A stretch of DNA of 64,000 nt from Accumulibacter sp. (GTDB lineage Bacteria; Pseudomonadota; Gammaproteobacteria; Burkholderiales; Rhodocyclaceae). How positions within the stretch are numbered: the first letter of the stretch is position 1; each line of letters opens with the position of its first letter. The DNA lies in contig NZ_JAZKUG010000001.1 in the NCBI RefSeq assembly GCF_036625195.1, positions 3,162,001 through 3,226,000 of the forward strand, given 5' to 3'. The notes under the pieces were generated by a model. That model was given only the letters and a program-made list of their open reading frames with translations. It was not told where the DNA came from and did not search any database. Of this stretch, positions 24,172-33,632 are shown piece by piece. Position numbers and translations under genes: made by a program.

Positions 24172-25056
24172 ATGGATTACCGCAAGCAGTTCATGGTCAC
24201 CCCGGGCGAGAAGCTCAGCCTGGCGAGGATCGATCCGTCGCAGAGCGGGCCGCATGCTTCGGCCGAGGCGGCACTGCCGGAGGTGCAGAAGAACGTCGCG
24301 CGCATGGACGAGTTGCAGGCGCTGCTCTACGCCGACGGTGGCCAGTCGCTGCTGGTCGTCCTGCAGGCGCTCGACGCGGCCGGCAAGGATGGCGTCGTGC
24401 GCCACCTGTTCAGCGGCATGAACCCGCAGGGCACGCGCGTCTTCGGCTTCAAGCAGCCGAGCGCCGACGAGGCGGCGCACGACTTCCTCTGGCGCGCGCA
24501 CCAGCGGACGCCGGCGAAGGGCGAGGTCGTCGTCTTCAACCGTTCGCATTATGAGGATGTGCTCGTCGTGCGCGTCCACGACCTGGTGCCGAAGGCGGTC
24601 TGGTCGAAGCGCTATGCGCTGATCAACGATTTCGAGAAGATGCTCGCGCAGAACGGCACGCGCATCCTCAAGTTCTTCCTGCACATCAGTCCGGACGAGC
24701 AGCTGGCCCGCTTCAAGCAGCGGCTCGACGACCCGGCGCGCAACTGGAAGATCAGCGAGTCGGACTATTCGGAGCGCGAACTGTGGTCGGACTACGTCAC
24801 CGCCTACGAGGAGGCGCTGAGCCGGACGAGCAGCAAGGAAGCGCCGTGGTACGTCATCCCGGCCAACCACAAGTGGTTCCGCAACCTGGCGATTTCGCAG
24901 ATCATCGTCGACACGATGGAAGCGATGGGACTCAAGACGCCGCCGACGCGGGTGAACCTGCAGGAAATTGCCGCCAAGTACCACGCCGCGGAGGCGGCGC
25001 AGGAGAAGCGCACGGGCACCGCCAAGGCCGCCAACAAGCGCGGCGCGAAGGCGTAG
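24172..25056 (+). CDS. Polyphosphate kinase 2 (class III-type PPK2)
   Basis: A 294-residue enzyme that uses polyphosphate to phosphorylate nucleotides; class III enzymes can act on AMP and ADP. The Walker A motif LQALDAAGKDG is near residue 70 and the Walker B-like motif VVVFNRSHYEDVL near 125. The lid and DFLWRAHQ segments are typical of PPK2. A Lys/Ala-rich C-terminal tail is unusual. GAGAGGAGG precedes the ATG at 24172. It is a single gene. In a polyphosphate-accumulating lineage it would draw energy from stored polyphosphate. Confidence 0.92.
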   Translation: MDYRKQFMVTPGEKLSLARIDPSQSGPHASAEAALPEVQKNVARMDELQALLYADGGQSLLVVLQALDAAGKDGVVRHLFSGMNPQGTRVFGFKQPSADEAAHDFLWRAHQRTPAKGEVVVFNRSHYEDVLVVRVHDLVPKAVWSKRYALINDFEKMLAQNGTRILKFFLHISPDEQLARFKQRLDDPARNWKISESDYSERELWSDYVTAYEEALSRTSSKEAPWYVIPANHKWFRNLAISQIIVDTMEAMGLKTPPTRVNLQEIAAKYHAAEAAQEKRTGTAKAANKRGAKA

Positions 25057-25352
25057 ACGGCAGCCGCCGACCGGGACGAGTGCCCGGCAACGGCCGACCC
25101 GTCGGGAATGTGCCGCCGCGTCGAACTCATTTGGGGCGAAGTCGTCGCCGAGCCATCCCTTACTGCCGGCGTAGTCGGCGGCCGCCGGGTCGTCCCCGCT
25201 GGCGACGAGGTCAGCGCAGCCATGCACACGCCGACAGTCCGCGGGTGGACAGGCTCGCTTGCCGGCGAGCAGCACGGCGGACGGCACCGCCCGATCGGCC
25301 GGCAGCCGCCTGCTGGGGAATCATCGATCGGCGCTGCCTGTTTCGGCAGAAA

Positions 25353-25697
25353 TCAAGCCGCATGAGCCAGACGAAAATGCACTTCGATATCGTCGAACGG
25401 AACGTGGACCATGTCGCCATCGGTCTGCTCGACCAGCCCGAGATCGATGAGCCTGGCGATGTCCGTGTGGACGTTCGAGTGGTTGCGGGCGGCGGTCTTG
25501 GCGAGGGCGTAGATGCTGCATGGGCCGTTCTTGCGCAGGGTATCCAGCAAGTCGAGCCGGACCGGGGTGATTTCGGCGAAGAGCTGGCGGGCGGACTCGA
25601 AGCTGAGATGAAAATCCGCGCTGCCGCCCGTTGCGATGTCGGCGATTGCCGTGTCGAAAATGCTGTTACGCGCGCTGATTTCGATGATTGCTTTCAT
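25353..25697 (-). CDS. HTH antitoxin/regulator of a TumE-like toxin
   Basis: A 114-residue DNA-binding protein. Residues ~45-95 form a winged-helix-like domain (IYALAKTAARNHSNVHTDIARLIDLGLVE). Its ATG overlaps the stop of the upstream toxin-like gene in an ATGA arrangement, so the pair is translationally coupled with the toxin first. By analogy with TumE/TumA pairs it should neutralise the toxin and repress the operon. The specific assignment rests on gene order and the partner's family. Confidence 0.75.
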   Translation of the reverse strand: MKAIIEISARNSIFDTAIADIATGGSADFHLSFESARQLFAEITPVRLDLLDTLRKNGPCSIYALAKTAARNHSNVHTDIARLIDLGLVEQTDGDMVHVPFDDIEVHFRLAHAA

Positions 25698-25981
25698 TGG
25701 CGGTTCTCCACGTCATCTCTAAAATCTGCCAAGAGCTGCGCCAGGCTGAGGAATCGGTATTCGTTCTCGACGCCGTCAATATGGCGATGATCGCCTTTGC
25801 CAAGTTCGTTGTCGTAGCGCACCACGCACCGGCCGTTCTCAACGTAGGCCAGACGATATTTGTAGTGGTGCTCGCAAGGGGCCAAGGGTTCGGCTACTTG
25901 CCACACGACGACTTCCACGATGCTGCCGTCGGCACGGACTTCCTTTCGGCGAACGAGGGCATGGGCTTTCATGGCTGGCAT
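25694..25981 (-). CDS. TumE-like (DUF6516) toxin
   Basis: A 95-residue protein with the family core YKYRLAYVENGRCVVRYDNELGKGDHRHI and a C-terminal aspartate-rich segment (LLADFRDDV). Basic residues followed by the conserved RYDNE and GDHRH motifs are typical of TumE-family toxins. An alternative ATG at 25972 would remove three residues; neither start has a clear ribosome site. The HTH antitoxin follows with a 4-bp overlap. A toxic activity is inferred from the family. Confidence 0.75.
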   Translation of the reverse strand: MPAMKAHALVRRKEVRADGSIVEVVVWQVAEPLAPCEHHYKYRLAYVENGRCVVRYDNELGKGDHRHIDGVENEYRFLSLAQLLADFRDDVENRQ

Positions 25982-26265
25982 GTTAGCAAGATATTGCGCA
26001 CTCCGCCGTCACGAGCGCCCGCATCCCGCCGTTCGCCTGCCGCACCGATGATGCGCTGAGCAGACCGCCTGCGTCCACGCCGACGGCGGCGCTCGATCCT
26101 TGACGCCGGGGGGTCAGGGCGGAGATACTCGCGCCACGGTGCTCTCGTTTCCTTTCCGCCAGCGGGAGGTAGTGGCGCAGGAGCACGCCGCCGGCGCGGC
26201 GCAGAGGCAGCGCACGGGCAAGGCCGGCGCCGCGGGGCAGAGCCGACATGGATTGCGAGGGGACG

Positions 26266-28011
26266 ATGACACAGCAAGGCGAAGGACGGCGCTTTCGGCT
26301 ACCCGTTCTGCAGGGGGTTCTGCCGGTCGATCGCGCCGGCCTGACGCGCGATGTCCTGGCCGGATTGACCCTGGCCGCGCTCGCCATCCCGGGCACCATG
26401 GGTTACACCAAGATCATCGGCACGCCGGTGATCACCGGCCTCTACACCATCCTCATCCCGATGGCTCTGTTCGCCGTTTTCGGGTCGTCGCGGCATCTGT
26501 CGGTGGGTGCCGATTCGGCGACGGCGGCGGTCGTCGCCGCCGGCCTCGCCGGCCTGGCGGTGCGCGGCTCGAACGAGTGGCTGGCGCTGTGCAGCCTGCT
26601 GGCGCTGATCGCCGGCGTGCTGATGTTCGCCGCACGCGTGCTGCGCCTCGGCTTTCTCGCCGATTTCCTCTCGCGCACGGTCCTCGTCGGCTTCCTCACC
26701 GGCGTCGGTGTGCAGGTGGCGCTGCTCGAGGTGTCGGGCATGCTCGGCCTGCAGCGAACGAGCAACGACCCGCTGCTCGAGATCGTCCACGACCTGCGGC
26801 TGATCGGCGACAGCAATGCTTACGCGGTGTGCGTCTCGCTCGCCGTCGTGGCGGTGATTCTCGGTTGCCGGCGAATCTCGGAGCGCGTCCCCGGCGGGCT
26901 GATCGCCGTCGTCGGCGCCATCGGCATCAGCTGGGCGTTGGCTCTCGATGCCCACCTGGAGACGCTGGGCGCGGTGCCGAGCGGTCTGCCGACGCTCGGC
27001 CTGCCGCAGGTCGAATGGAGCTGGCCGTTGCTGCAGAAGCTGCTGCCGATCGCCTTCGCCTGCTTTGTCGTCATCCTGGCGCAGAGCGCCGCCACCTCGC
27101 GCGCCTACGCCGCCAAGTACAGCGATCGCTTCGACGAGAACGTGGACATGGTCGGCCTCGGCATGGCCAATCTCGGCGCTGGCCTGTCGGGGACCTTCAT
27201 CGTCAATGGCAGCCCGACCAACACCGCCATGGTCGATGGCGGCGGTGGCCGCAGCCAGGTCGCGCAGCTCACCACCTGTGTTCTCGTCCTGCTGGTGCTG
27301 CTCTTTCTCACCGGGCCGCTGGCGCACCTGCCGACGGCGGTGCTCTCCTCGATCGTCTTCCTGGTGGCGGTGAAGATGATCGACATCCAGGGCATGCGCC
27401 GAATCTACGTCCAGGCACGTGCCGAATTCTGGGTGGCCCTGCTGACGGCGGCGACGGTCGTCGTCGTCGGCGTCGAGCAGGGTATCCTGCTGGCGATGGT
27501 GCTGTCGCTGCTCGACCACGTGCGGCGCGGCTATCGCGGCAACAACTCCGTCATCGCGGCGGACAAGAAGCACAAGGGCTGGCTGACGGTGCCGCTCGGC
27601 GAAGCGCGTCAGATCGCGCCCGGGTTGCTCGCCTACTGGTTCACCAACAGCCTCTACTACGCCAACGCCGGCCAGTTCGCCGAGGAGGTGCTGCAACTGG
27701 CGAAGGCCCGGGGCGAGGTGCCGCTGCGTTGCGTGTGCGTACAGGCGGCGGCGATCGGCGACGTGGACTTCTCGGCCGCGGCGATGTTGCGCGATACCAG
27801 CAAGCTGCTCGAGGGGCAGGGGATCAGCCTGGTCTTCGCGCATGTCTCGCCGGCCGTGCGCGAACAGTTCGACCGCTATGGGTTGACGGCGGTCTTCGGA
27901 GCCGACGCTTTCTACGGTTCGCTGCGCGCCGTCGTGGATGCCTGGGAGCACATGCAGGATGCGACCGGGGCATCGTCGCCGACCTCGGCAGGCGACACGC
28001 CGCAGGTCTGA
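26266..28011 (+). CDS. SulP family anion transporter with STAS domain
   Basis: A 581-residue transporter of the SLC26/SulP family, which moves sulfate, bicarbonate or other anions. The N-terminal ~430 residues hold 10-14 hydrophobic helices, including the signature region with ALAIPGTMGYTKI and FVVILAQSAATSRAYAAKY. The C-terminal ~120 residues form a STAS domain (CVCVQAAAIGDVDFSAAAML). GAGGGG just upstream selects the ATG at 26266 over one at 26248. The substrate is not evident. No carbonic anhydrase or sulfate-assimilation gene is adjacent. Confidence 0.9.
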   Translation: MTQQGEGRRFRLPVLQGVLPVDRAGLTRDVLAGLTLAALAIPGTMGYTKIIGTPVITGLYTILIPMALFAVFGSSRHLSVGADSATAAVVAAGLAGLAVRGSNEWLALCSLLALIAGVLMFAARVLRLGFLADFLSRTVLVGFLTGVGVQVALLEVSGMLGLQRTSNDPLLEIVHDLRLIGDSNAYAVCVSLAVVAVILGCRRISERVPGGLIAVVGAIGISWALALDAHLETLGAVPSGLPTLGLPQVEWSWPLLQKLLPIAFACFVVILAQSAATSRAYAAKYSDRFDENVDMVGLGMANLGAGLSGTFIVNGSPTNTAMVDGGGGRSQVAQLTTCVLVLLVLLFLTGPLAHLPTAVLSSIVFLVAVKMIDIQGMRRIYVQARAEFWVALLTAATVVVVGVEQGILLAMVLSLLDHVRRGYRGNNSVIAADKKHKGWLTVPLGEARQIAPGLLAYWFTNSLYYANAGQFAEEVLQLAKARGEVPLRCVCVQAAAIGDVDFSAAAMLRDTSKLLEGQGISLVFAHVSPAVREQFDRYGLTAVFGADAFYGSLRAVVDAWEHMQDATGASSPTSAGDTPQV

Positions 28012-28089
28012 TTCCGGGGAGGTCGCCTGCTGCCGGAGGCGCCGCAGCGGGTCGACCGCTGGTCGCCATCGCGTGCCACCTGCGATCGA

Positions 28090-29175
28090 TCACCGCCCGT
28101 TGGCTGGCCGGCCAGTTGCCGTCGTGTCGCCTTCACGGTGCTTCCGGTGGTGCCGTGCGCGGCGTACCCAATCCGGGCGGTTGCGCTTCGCATGCTTGCT
28201 CTTGCGGCGCCAAGCCCCGAGCCAGCCGAGGCTCTTGAACAGCAGCACGGTCAGGACGAGTGACAACAGGGGCAGTCCGACGCCGAGCAGGAGAAAGGCA
28301 TCGCGGGTCGACAGAAGCTGGTTGACCGCCCAGTCGAAGTTCATCCCGAAGTAGCCGGTGAGGAAGCTGATCGGCAGGAACACCCAGGAGATCACGGTGA
28401 GCCGATTGATCTGTTCGGACTGCTGGTTGGCCCGGTTCGCCGCATGAGCCTCCATCGCGTCGGCGGTACGCTGACGGTAATCGTCGATCACTTCGACCAG
28501 CTCGGCGAGGCGTTCGCTGTAGGTCTGGAATGCGGGCCACACTTCCTCGCTGATGCCGGGAAACCTCCCGAGCGAAGTGACGACGTTCTTCACCCGATCA
28601 CGCAGCGGCACCAGCAGCCGGTGCAGCGAGGACAGTTCCCGGCGCAGATCGGCGAGGCTCAGCAACTGCTCGGCGACCGGATCGAGGAAGATCTGGTCCT
28701 CGAGCCGGTCGAGCAGTTCGTCGGCGCGCTCGAGGCGCGGGTAGAAACCCGTCAGCAGTTCGTTGAGGACGATGAGCAGCGCGTAACCGGGATCCACGGC
28801 GATCCGGTCGCGCAACTCACGAAATCGTTGGCGCGCCGCTTCCGTGCACAGTGCGTCGCCGTCGAAGGCGGTGATCAACCAGGCCGGTGAGTAGAGGATG
28901 TGCCCCTCGACGATTCCCTGCGCGCCGGCGTCGGCCCAGGCCGAGATGCGCAGGTATCGTGGGCTCGACTCGAGGTGCGCCGATCGACCAAAGCGCGGCA
29001 GCCAGGAACTCAGGCTGTCGTCGAGATGCAGCGCGGCGGCCACCGCGGCGTACTCGTCCTCGCTGGCGTTCGCCAGGTCGAGCCAGAAGAAGCCGCGCTC
29101 GGGCAGCCGCGCGGCCAGTTCCCTTGCCGAACCTGCGGTACTGGCACCTTCGGCATCAGTCAGCGTCGCGTTCAC
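28090..29175 (-). CDS. CorA-like divalent metal transporter
   Basis: A 361-residue transporter of the CorA/ZntB superfamily. A long acidic cytoplasmic domain with extended helices is followed by two C-terminal membrane helices, the first ending in the GMN signature (TGYFGMNFDW). The C-terminal tail is strongly basic. I chose the GTG at 29175, preceded by GAAGGGAC, because upstream in-frame sequence is arginine-rich and low-complexity; an ATG at about 29315 remains possible. The acidic domain is closer to the ZntB-like branch, so the ion could be Mg2+, Co2+ or Zn2+. Confidence 0.85.
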   Translation of the reverse strand: MNATLTDAEGASTAGSARELAARLPERGFFWLDLANASEDEYAAVAAALHLDDSLSSWLPRFGRSAHLESSPRYLRISAWADAGAQGIVEGHILYSPAWLITAFDGDALCTEAARQRFRELRDRIAVDPGYALLIVLNELLTGFYPRLERADELLDRLEDQIFLDPVAEQLLSLADLRRELSSLHRLLVPLRDRVKNVVTSLGRFPGISEEVWPAFQTYSERLAELVEVIDDYRQRTADAMEAHAANRANQQSEQINRLTVISWVFLPISFLTGYFGMNFDWAVNQLLSTRDAFLLLGVGLPLLSLVLTVLLFKSLGWLGAWRRKSKHAKRNRPDWVRRARHHRKHREGDTTATGRPANGR

Positions 29176-29433
29176 GTCCCTTCGGTCTCCCGCTCCTGGC
29201 AACCCAGTGCTCGTGGTCCGTCGTCGCGGCGTGCGCACGGCCGCGTCCCGCGCTTCCCCGCCGGCCGCCAGTGGCGATGCCGGTCGATCGCGGGCAACAG
29301 TATATACACGCTTCATCCTGCCGCGACAGCCGCCGCAGCCACTGCGCCGCAGGTACTCATTGACGACCTCCGGCAGCGCGCATAGGATGCCCGGATTTCC
29401 GCCAGACCGGCCACTTGCGAAAGGAGTTGTTGG

Positions 29434-29991
29434 ATGAAGACGTACCGAATCCTTCTCTGCGCCATGCTCACCCTGTCCCTGTTGTCCGGCACCGCCGCGG
29501 CGGTTGACGACAAGGCAGCAAGACAGGCCGAAATTCGGCAGGTGACGCAGGCTTCTCTTCAGAAGTTCTACACCGCGCAGCCGGATCTCAGGGCGCGGGT
29601 GGCTAAGTCGCCCGGCTACGCCGTGTTCACCACCTATGGCTTGAGCTTCCTCGTCGGTGGTGCCGGCGGCAAGGGCCTGGTGCACAACAACCGGACCGGC
29701 AAGGACACCTTCATGGCCATGGCGCAGGCGAGTGCCGGTGCCGAGATCGGACTGGCGGAGAGTGAGACGCTGATCATCTTCGATTCAGCCAAGTCACTCG
29801 AGTGGTTCGTCAGCAAGGGCTGGGAAGGTGGCGGCGGAGGTGGCATGCAGGCGGGAGCGAGCGGCAAGTCGGCCGGTGTCGCCGGTGGCGGTGGTCCCGG
29901 TGGTGCCTACTACACGTTGACCAGGAACGGCCTGCAGGCCGGAGTCGCCGTGCGCGGCACGAAGTTCTGGCAGGACAAGGATCTGAACTAG
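29434..29991 (+). CDS. SYLF/YSC84 domain lipid-binding protein
   Basis: A 185-residue exported protein. The signal peptide ends near GTAAA and the rest is a single SYLF (DUF500) domain, including SPGYAVFTTYGLSFLVGGAGGKGLV and GAEIGLAESETLIIFD. SYLF domains bind phosphoinositides in eukaryotes; the bacterial secreted forms have no settled function. A glycine-rich loop (GGGGGGMQAGASG) is a family feature. GAAAGGAG precedes the ATG. It may be co-transcribed with the porin-like gene 42 bp downstream. Confidence 0.87.
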   Translation: MKTYRILLCAMLTLSLLSGTAAAVDDKAARQAEIRQVTQASLQKFYTAQPDLRARVAKSPGYAVFTTYGLSFLVGGAGGKGLVHNNRTGKDTFMAMAQASAGAEIGLAESETLIIFDSAKSLEWFVSKGWEGGGGGGMQAGASGKSAGVAGGGGPGGAYYTLTRNGLQAGVAVRGTKFWQDKDLN

Positions 29992-30033
29992 CACGCCGTC
30001 CGAGGAGCGGTATGAGCAGAAGACGCTGGTCGA

Positions 30034-30948
30034 ATGCCGTCTTCAACGCTGCGTCTTCTCGCCCTGCTGGCCGGACTCGTCGCCAGCAGCCCAGTCTGCG
30101 CGCAGGACATCGAGCCGCGCGCCTATTCGAACGCGCCGGTCGGCGTCAACTTCCTGATCGCGGGTTATGCCTACACGGTCGGCGCCGTCCCTTTCGATTC
30201 TTCACTGCCGATCCGCAACGCCGAAATGCGGACTTCGAACGCCGTTCTCGCCTACGCGCGGGTCCTCGATCTCGCGGGCATGTCGGCCAAGTTCGACGCC
30301 ATCCTCCCCTACAGCTGGCTTTCGGGACACGCCGAACTGCGCGGGCAGCCGATCGAGCGCATCGTCGACGGCTTGGCCGACCCGCGTTTTCGCCTTTCGG
30401 TCAATCTCCATGGTGCGCCGGCGCTGTCGCTGCGCGAGTTCTCGGAGTACCGGCAGGACCTGATCGTCGGCGTCAGCTTGCAGGTATCGGCGCCGGCTGG
30501 CCAGTACGACCCGCCGCGGGTGGTCAACCTCGGCAGCAACCGCTGGTCGTTCAAGCCGGAAGTGGGGGTTTCCAAGGCGCTCGGCAGGTGGACACTCGAG
30601 TCACAGGCGGCAGTCACCCTGTTCACCGACAACAGTGACTTCTACGGCGGCAACAGGCGGCAGCAGGCTCCGATCTACTCGTTGCAGGGGCACGCGATCT
30701 ACAACTTTCCTGCCGGCATCTGGGCTTCGCTGGACGCTACCTACTTCACCGGCGGTCGCACGACGCTCGACGGGGTCGAAGCTTCGGACCTGCAGCGGAA
30801 CTGGCGGCTGGGCGCGACGCTGGCACTGCCCGTCGATCTCCACAACTCCGTCAAGATCTATGCCAGCAGGGGTGTCGCGTCGCGTACCGGCAACGACTAC
30901 GACCTGATCGGCATCGCCTGGCAATACCGCTGGGGTGGCGGCCTGTGA
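30034..30948 (+). CDS. Outer-membrane transporter of the phenol MetA-type family
   Basis: A 304-residue outer-membrane beta-barrel protein related to PF13557-type transporters. The signal peptide ends near SSPVCAQD. Amphipathic strands fill the remainder and it ends in aromatic IAWQYRWGGGL. The ATG at 30034 has no clear ribosome site. A better one (GAGGAG) precedes an ATG at 30012 in another frame, so a sequencing shift or a short leader is possible. The stop overlaps the start of the MscK-like gene by 4 bp (GTGA), implying coupling. The substrate is unknown. Confidence 0.8.
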   Translation: MPSSTLRLLALLAGLVASSPVCAQDIEPRAYSNAPVGVNFLIAGYAYTVGAVPFDSSLPIRNAEMRTSNAVLAYARVLDLAGMSAKFDAILPYSWLSGHAELRGQPIERIVDGLADPRFRLSVNLHGAPALSLREFSEYRQDLIVGVSLQVSAPAGQYDPPRVVNLGSNRWSFKPEVGVSKALGRWTLESQAAVTLFTDNSDFYGGNRRQQAPIYSLQGHAIYNFPAGIWASLDATYFTGGRTTLDGVEASDLQRNWRLGATLALPVDLHNSVKIYASRGVASRTGNDYDLIGIAWQYRWGGGL

Positions 30949-33632
30949 GGCGGCGGCAACGAGGGATCAGCCGCCCGACGGCCGACCTGCGTCGCTGGCT
31001 GGTCTGGCTGTGCCTGCTGCTGTCGAGCGCCGTGCTGGCGCAGCCGGTCGATCCGCTGCGCGTCGTCGCCGAACGCAACGACCAGATCTCGACGAACATC
31101 GCTGCAACGGTCCAGGCCATCGAGGAACCGGCCAAGGCGCTCGCCGACCTGCGACGCGATCAGGCCGAGCTCGAACAGCGAATGCGCTGGGTCGAGCGCC
31201 GCGCCAGCGTGCAGGCGCTGGGGCAGGAATTCGCCGAGACGCTCCGGGAGTATCTGCGCGGGCTGCCGTCCGCCGAACAGGCCGCCGCCGGCAAGGAACG
31301 CCGCATGGAGCTTCTCGCTGCCGCCAGCGACTCCGAACTCGCCGTCGAGCGCGCACTGCACCGGCTCGACGATCTCGATGCGGCGAGCGCGAGCTTGCTG
31401 GCGAAGGCACCGCCGCCGGTCAGCGATGAAGAACGAGCGCAGCGGCTGCGCACGCTGACGGCGGCGCTGCGCCAGCAGCGCGACCTGCTGCATCGGCTGT
31501 CGGCGGAGCAGAGCAGGATGCGCAAGACTCTCGACGAGGCAGGCGAGGCAGCGAGCGCGCTGCTGGAGGATGCCGACGCTGCGCGGGTGAAGCTGACCGA
31601 ACTGCTTTTCTGGACGCCGGCCCCGCCGGGCGCACGGACGCTGGCCGAACTCCCGCCGGCGCTGCTGTGGACCTTCTCGCCCGCCCACTGGCGCGAGGCC
31701 GGCGACGCGCTGTGCAGCGAGTTCGGGCGCATGCCGTCGTCGTCGGCAGCAACGCTGTCGATGGTCGGCCTCCTGCTGCTCCTGCGCGGCAGACTGCGGC
31801 GCCTGCTGCTGGCGCTGTCGCCGGCGGCATTGCCCGCCGATCGCTACCGGTTGCGGCATGCCCTGGGCGCACTGGCGGTCACCTGCCTGCTGGCGCTGCC
31901 GCTGCCGCTCCTGATGTGGACGGCGGCCGGCCCACTGGCGAGCGCGGTCGAGAGTCAGGAGTTCACCAGCGCGCTCGGACACGCGCTGCTCGTCGTCGGC
32001 CGGCTCCTGCTGGCCCTGCTGATCACCGCCTGGCTGCTCGACCCGGGCGGGGTTGCCGCCCGCCATTTCGGCTGGGACGAAACCCTGCTGGTGGCGATGC
32101 GGCGCGACTTGCGCGCACTGACCCTCGTCTTCGTGCCGCTGATGCTCGTCGCCGCGATGAACGGAACGGCGCATGCACCCTTTGCCAACGAAGAGAGTCT
32201 CGGCCGCGTCGCCCTCGCTCTGGGAGCCGTCTCGGTGGCCCTGTTCTTTCTTCACCTGCTCCGTGCCGGCAGCGCGCTGATGCGCCGCTGGCGCCAGATT
32301 GCGCCGCGCAGCTGGGCAGTGCGCCTGCGCCCGGTGTGGCTGCTTGGCTTCGTCGGCGTACCTGGCGCCGTCGCGGCGCTGGCGCTCGCCGGCTACATCG
32401 TTGCCGCCGGCTACGTCTTCGGCCGGCTGGTCAATTCCTTCTTCTTCGTCCTTCTCGCCATCGTCCTCTACGGCTTGATGGCGTTGTGGGTCCAGATGCA
32501 GCGGCAGCGACTCGCGCGCGAGCAGGCGGTCGTCGAGGGTGGCGCGGGAGCGCCACCGGCTGCGGGGGAATCAGGGAGTGCGCTGGCAGCACACGCCGAC
32601 AGGGGGCAGCGGCTGCGTCTCGACCTCGCCGCGCTGGGCGAGGAAACGCGCTCGCTGCTCGACTTCGTCGTCACCCTGTTGCTGGTCGGCGGGCTGTGGT
32701 GGGTATGGCGCGACGCCGTGGCGACGCTTGGCGTGATCACCGATCACAAACTGTGGAGCTATACCGAAACGGTCGGCGGCAAGGCGGTGACGCACGCGCT
32801 GACGGTTGGCCGCCTGCTGCTGGCGATCGTCGTCCTGGTCATCACCGTCGTCGTCGTCCGTCGCATCGGCGCACTGCTCGACATCGTGCTGCTGCGGCGC
32901 TTCGACATGCAGGCCGACGCCACCTATGCGATCACCGTGATGACCCGTTACGCGATCGCCGGCGGCGGCATCGTCGCTGCCAGTCGTCTACTCGGCGTCG
33001 GCTGGGAGGACGTGCAGTGGCTGGTCGCCGCGCTCGGCGTCGGCCTCGGTTTCGGCCTGCAGGAGATCGTCGCCAACTTCGTCTCCGGGCTGATCGTCCT
33101 CGCCGAGCGGCCGATCCGCATCGGCGACGTGGTGACCGTCGGCGAGGTGTCCGGCAAGGTGGCGCGCATCCGCGCGCGGGCGACCGCGGTGATCGATTTC
33201 GACAACAAGGAAGTGATCATTCCGAACAAGTCGTTCATCACCGGCCACGTCGTCAACTGGACGCTGTCGAACCAGATCATCCGTCTGCTGATCAAGATCG
33301 GCGTCGGCTATGGCAGCGATATCGCGCTCGTGCAGCGGGTGATCCTCGAGGTCGTGCACGGCCACACCGACGTGCTGCCCGATCCGGCGCCGTCGGTTTT
33401 CCTGGTGGCGTTCGGCGACAGCTCGCTCGACTTCGAGATTCGCGCCTTCGTCGACGCACTCGACAAGCGGATGCGCGTGCAGCACGAGATCAACCAGGGA
33501 ATCTCGCGCGCACTGGAAGAGCGGGGAATAGAGATCCCGTTCCCGCAGCGCGACCTGCACATCCGTTCGCTGCCGGAGGGCATGGCGGCCGCTGCGCGAG
33601 CCGGTGCGGCGGTGGTGGCGACGGGTCGCTGA
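30945..33632 (+). CDS. MscK/KefA-like mechanosensitive channel
   Basis: An 895-residue channel. After a signal-like N-terminus, residues ~30-230 form a periplasmic coiled-coil domain. About eight further helices follow, and the C-terminal ~280 residues are the MscS core, with GFGLQEIVANFVSGLIVLAE and the beta domain RIGDVVTVGEVSGKV. The order matches the large MscK/YjeP channels that release solutes on hypo-osmotic shock. The GTG start overlaps the previous stop (GTGA). Pairing with an outer-membrane porin-like protein is uncommon and could be functional or incidental. Confidence 0.9.
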   Translation: MRRRQRGISRPTADLRRWLVWLCLLLSSAVLAQPVDPLRVVAERNDQISTNIAATVQAIEEPAKALADLRRDQAELEQRMRWVERRASVQALGQEFAETLREYLRGLPSAEQAAAGKERRMELLAAASDSELAVERALHRLDDLDAASASLLAKAPPPVSDEERAQRLRTLTAALRQQRDLLHRLSAEQSRMRKTLDEAGEAASALLEDADAARVKLTELLFWTPAPPGARTLAELPPALLWTFSPAHWREAGDALCSEFGRMPSSSAATLSMVGLLLLLRGRLRRLLLALSPAALPADRYRLRHALGALAVTCLLALPLPLLMWTAAGPLASAVESQEFTSALGHALLVVGRLLLALLITAWLLDPGGVAARHFGWDETLLVAMRRDLRALTLVFVPLMLVAAMNGTAHAPFANEESLGRVALALGAVSVALFFLHLLRAGSALMRRWRQIAPRSWAVRLRPVWLLGFVGVPGAVAALALAGYIVAAGYVFGRLVNSFFFVLLAIVLYGLMALWVQMQRQRLAREQAVVEGGAGAPPAAGESGSALAAHADRGQRLRLDLAALGEETRSLLDFVVTLLLVGGLWWVWRDAVATLGVITDHKLWSYTETVGGKAVTHALTVGRLLLAIVVLVITVVVVRRIGALLDIVLLRRFDMQADATYAITVMTRYAIAGGGIVAASRLLGVGWEDVQWLVAALGVGLGFGLQEIVANFVSGLIVLAERPIRIGDVVTVGEVSGKVARIRARATAVIDFDNKEVIIPNKSFITGHVVNWTLSNQIIRLLIKIGVGYGSDIALVQRVILEVVHGHTDVLPDPAPSVFLVAFGDSSLDFEIRAFVDALDKRMRVQHEINQGISRALEERGIEIPFPQRDLHIRSLPEGMAAAARAGAAVVATGR

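Noticed and set aside
26299..27951. A 550-codon minus-strand frame opposite the SulP gene
   Set aside because: It mirrors the transporter's codons, is dominated by Gln, His, Asp and Arg, and has no start signal.
30012..30638. An alternative start at 30012 with a better ribosome site, upstream of the porin-like gene
   Set aside because: Its frame gives an arginine-rich sequence with no signal peptide; the frame from 30034 has a proper signal peptide and barrel pattern. A sequencing frameshift remains possible.
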